A DNA stretch of 64,000 nucleotides from Phytomonas francai (lineage: Eukaryota; Euglenozoa; Kinetoplastea; Trypanosomatida; Trypanosomatidae): positions 653,050 through 717,049 of the forward strand of contig MJCC01000002.1 of assembly GCA_001766655.1 (NCBI GenBank), written 5' to 3'. The notes under the pieces were generated by a model that was given only the letters and a program-made list of their open reading frames with translations, searched no databases and was not told the origin of the DNA. Shown piece after piece: positions 61,710 to 64,000 of this stretch. Position numbers and translations under genes: made by a program. Numbering within the stretch: the stretch's first letter is position 1; each line of letters begins with the position of its first letter.

Positions 61710-62999
61710 ATGTTTTCCCGAAACGCAGTTCTACTGCGGGCGAACCGCCGGGGCAATAAGACCCCCGACCTCCGTACTTCTTTCACAAAGACCACCAGCT
61801 TCAGGAAGGCTGAGAAGATAAAAATCGAAACTACGGATGGCGAGGTTGTGCATGGACGTGGCAAGATCCGCCGCCGCACCCACAGTGAGCTCAAGTCTGC
61901 TATCGGATCCATGGAGCACCCTGCGATCTGGCTGTGGTACCCGTGGCGTAAGAATCCCGAGCCCCCCACGCCCTACATGCCCTCCCGCCGGGCCCTCAAG
62001 AACGTGCACGGCGCCATCTTCACGAACCTCACCCCGATCCAGCAAAAGAAGCAGGAGGAGATGCTCTACGGCGTCAACATCCCCGAGACGCGCGCGATGC
62101 GCTTTGAGGAAGAGCACCCCATGCTCGCGACGGCGCTCCGACAGCTGCAGGGCCAGCCGAAGGGGTTCCCGTTTTGGTACCGCAAGTACCCGACGCGGCG
62201 GCACGCCTACGGGCGCCGGTTCAGCATCCCGGAGGAGATGCTCGAGGGTTACGCGCCGGCGATCCAGCGCGCGCTCGCGCCGGCGATGATGAGCCTGCGG
62301 GAGCGCCACTTCGCGCAGGAGGCGCTCTACATGGAGCGCTACGCCGAGCACGACTTCGACACGACCAGCCCCGCGGTGCTCGCGGCGAAGCGGGCGCTGA
62401 AGATGCGCGTGCTGCGCAACCACCTCCTGACGAACCCCCACAACAACATCCTCAAGGTCGTGCTCGCGAACACGGAGCGGAAGCTCGCGCACGCGCTGCG
62501 GCGGCTGCGCAAGGTCGACTTCCGCCGCTACTGGGAGGTGGTGCGCGACCACGACGTCCAGGACCTCCTGCAGCCGGCGAACCTCGTGACCTACCGCTAC
62601 GGGGGGTACTGGCGCTACGACTGGAACGCGGGGCTCGCGATCAGCACGCGGCTCCCCGACGTCCTCGACCCGCGCGGGCTCAACGGCTGCGTCGAGACCG
62701 GGCGCTCCCGCGCCGAGGTCGCCCGCGACCTCGGCCTCGCCTACACCCGCCCCCTCCAGGAGAACGAGAAGAAGCAGCTCGCCGAGCAGGCCGTCTACTA
62801 CGAGCGCCTCGCCAAGTTCAAGCTCGAGCAGCCCCAGGCCGCACGGGAGCAGGAGCGGGAGCGCTTCGTGCGCAAGTTCTCCGGGATGTTCCTCAAGCTG
62901 GACGTTAAGTCCGGCGCGCCGGACTTCCCGAGCACCTATCGTAAGCTCCTAGGGACGAAGGTGATACGATGGGCCTCAAAGCGACACGGTCCGATGTAG
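61710..62999 (+). CDS. Mitochondrial ribosomal protein uS15m
   Basis: A 429-residue protein. The N-terminus (MFSRNAVLLRANRRG) is a typical mitochondrial presequence. The uS15 core lies near residues 230-290: LKMRVLRNHLLTNPHNN, then KVVLANTERKLAHALRRL, KVDFRRYWEVVRDHD, equivalent to the S15 helices that contact small-subunit rRNA. The long extensions on both sides are characteristic of kinetoplastid mitoribosomal proteins. The second half is very GC-rich and has almost only G/C third positions. Acceptor-like AG at 61615-61616. Confidence 0.82.
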   Translation: MFSRNAVLLRANRRGNKTPDLRTSFTKTTSFRKAEKIKIETTDGEVVHGRGKIRRRTHSELKSAIGSMEHPAIWLWYPWRKNPEPPTPYMPSRRALKNVHGAIFTNLTPIQQKKQEEMLYGVNIPETRAMRFEEEHPMLATALRQLQGQPKGFPFWYRKYPTRRHAYGRRFSIPEEMLEGYAPAIQRALAPAMMSLRERHFAQEALYMERYAEHDFDTTSPAVLAAKRALKMRVLRNHLLTNPHNNILKVVLANTERKLAHALRRLRKVDFRRYWEVVRDHDVQDLLQPANLVTYRYGGYWRYDWNAGLAISTRLPDVLDPRGLNGCVETGRSRAEVARDLGLAYTRPLQENEKKQLAEQAVYYERLAKFKLEQPQAAREQERERFVRKFSGMFLKLDVKSGAPDFPSTYRKLLGTKVIRWASKRHGPM

Positions 63000-63618
63000 T
63001 ATCTTGCCTTAGAGGGATGGAAGGCGACCCCTAATCTACTTGAATCGCGGTGCAGTCCAGTTTAGGGGAGGGGAAAGGGACTGAAGAGGTGGTCTAAGAT
63101 TTATTTATCTTTCCCAGCATGACCTCTTTTTTTGTCTCCTGTTATCACAGGCGTGAGTTGAAAAGGGAAGGGACACCAGAATCGGAAAATGATAGGGCAA
63201 TCTTGCACTCCTTTTTTTTTTTTATCTGTGAAACCGCGTAGGGCGGAGAGGATGAGGAGCTTTTAGTGTTCTTCTTGTAGTGTTGTTATTATCATCTGTT
63301 TGCTGGTATAACCTTTCATAGAATGAAGTCCATTTCATTCCGGTTTATTCTGTGTGCCTGAGGCTATGATCAGGAAAAATACAAAGCTAAAGCGCATTCA
63401 ATACGTCGGTGACGGGCCTTCCAACCCCTCTCCCTCCCTCCTCTCCTTTCATTTATATTTATTATTGTAATATGAGACCTTATTTTTGGTGGTGCTACAT
63501 CTTTTTTTTTTTTTTTGCGAACCTTGTTTTGACTTAAAAAAAAAACTATTAACGATATATAATCGGTTCAGTAGCGACAACAGGGAGCAAAAACAGTCTG
63601 TAGAAGGTACTTTCAGTA
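63000..63618. other. Intergenic spacer
   Basis: About 620 nt with T-runs and pyrimidine-rich stretches. It ends gtactttcag (AG at 63615-63616), 2 nt before the next ATG. No gene seen. Confidence 0.7.
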
Positions 63619-64000
63619 ATGGGCTATACACGTGAGCGTACAAATCGGCATTTCTTCGTCGCACGTGCGAACGCGTTTTTCTCGCGTCTCCCCATCCCTC
63701 GCATTCAGCGGTCCATGGCCATGGATGCTATCAAGAGGGGCCACATGAAGCCGTGGAAGTACACAAAGGAGCAGATTCTCGGTTCACCTATTACGTGTAC
63801 TTTTGATTATAACCCAAGACCAGTGCGTCTTATTGGTACGGTGATGGATGCTCACACGGAGGAGACAAGCATCAAGGGGGGGCTGAAGGTCTACGCGCGA
63901 AATGAGGAAACCAACATGATGCTCTGGATCCCGGCAGGAAATCCCAAGCTGAAATACGAAGTGACATCTGCGAAGGGTAGTTTCCAGCATTACTTGAATG
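63619..64000 (+). CDS. Hypothetical protein, 5' part only, probably mitochondrial
   Basis: ATG at 63619; open to the right edge (127 codons seen). The N-terminus (MGYTRERTNRHFFVARANAF) is basic and without acidic residues apart from one Glu, like a mitochondrial presequence. A compact strand-rich part follows (PRPVRLIGTVMDAHTEE, GGLKVYARNEETNMMLWIP). Internal Met codons at about residues 33, 35 and 42 are alternative starts. No family recognised; location next to uS15m suggests nothing by itself. Confidence 0.6.
   Translation, partial: MGYTRERTNRHFFVARANAFFSRLPIPRIQRSMAMDAIKRGHMKPWKYTKEQILGSPITCTFDYNPRPVRLIGTVMDAHTEETSIKGGLKVYARNEETNMMLWIPAGNPKLKYEVTSAKGSFQHYLN

Overview
The window looks like a nuclear chromosome segment of a flagellated protist, most likely a kinetoplastid and probably a trypanosomatid. 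The reasons are: long intronless genes; all genes after about 15 kb on one strand, with the only opposite-strand gene divergent from them; 0.2-2 kb AT-rich, pyrimidine-rich spacers that often end in a T/C-rich tract plus AG shortly before the ATG, the look of trans-splice acceptors; and flagellar and extended mitoribosomal genes typical of the group. No spliced-leader gene is present, so this placement is an inference.

Layout. 1-12450 (minus) is one giant gene, midasin (MDN1), with six AAA modules, a linker and a D/E-rich tail that runs off the left edge; a 775-N gap interrupts it. 12451-15078 is a divergent strand-switch region with homopolymer C and T/G tracts, a likely transcription start region. 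From 15079 to the right edge 24 protein genes lie head to tail on the plus strand: a hypothetical protein, an enkurin-domain protein, a thioredoxin-like/double-ZZ protein, an LRR protein, an RBBP6-type RING protein (30-N gap), a basic hypothetical protein possibly frameshifted, an ESCO/Eco1-like cohesin acetyltransferase, an FLVCR-like MFS transporter, a C-type-lectin-like type I membrane protein, a 1351-residue polytopic metallophosphoesterase, RAD1 of the 9-1-1 clamp, two hypotheticals, a 1247-residue coiled-coil protein with internal repeats, RRP8, an FAD glycerol-3-phosphate dehydrogenase, TMEM231, delta-tubulin, a PPR protein, RPB12, a small second zinc-ribbon protein resembling RPB12, a CinA-like/NMNAT-like fusion, mitoribosomal uS15m, and the start of a further, probably mitochondrial, gene.

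Functionally the cluster mixes ribosome biogenesis (MDN1, RRP8), chromosome maintenance (ESCO, RAD1), cilium/basal body (enkurin, TMEM231, delta-tubulin), mitochondrion (GPDH, PPR, uS15m), transcription (RPB12) and membrane or surface proteins. In kinetoplastids co-directional genes are co-transcribed but are not functional operons, so adjacency alone should not be over-read. The TMEM231/delta-tubulin pair and the RPB12/RPB12-like pair are the notable exceptions. Several genes carry very GC-rich central islands with Ala/Arg/Gly/Pro-rich or Ser-rich inserts, and both large assembly gaps fall in such islands. No mobile element, CRISPR array, rRNA or convincing tRNA was seen.
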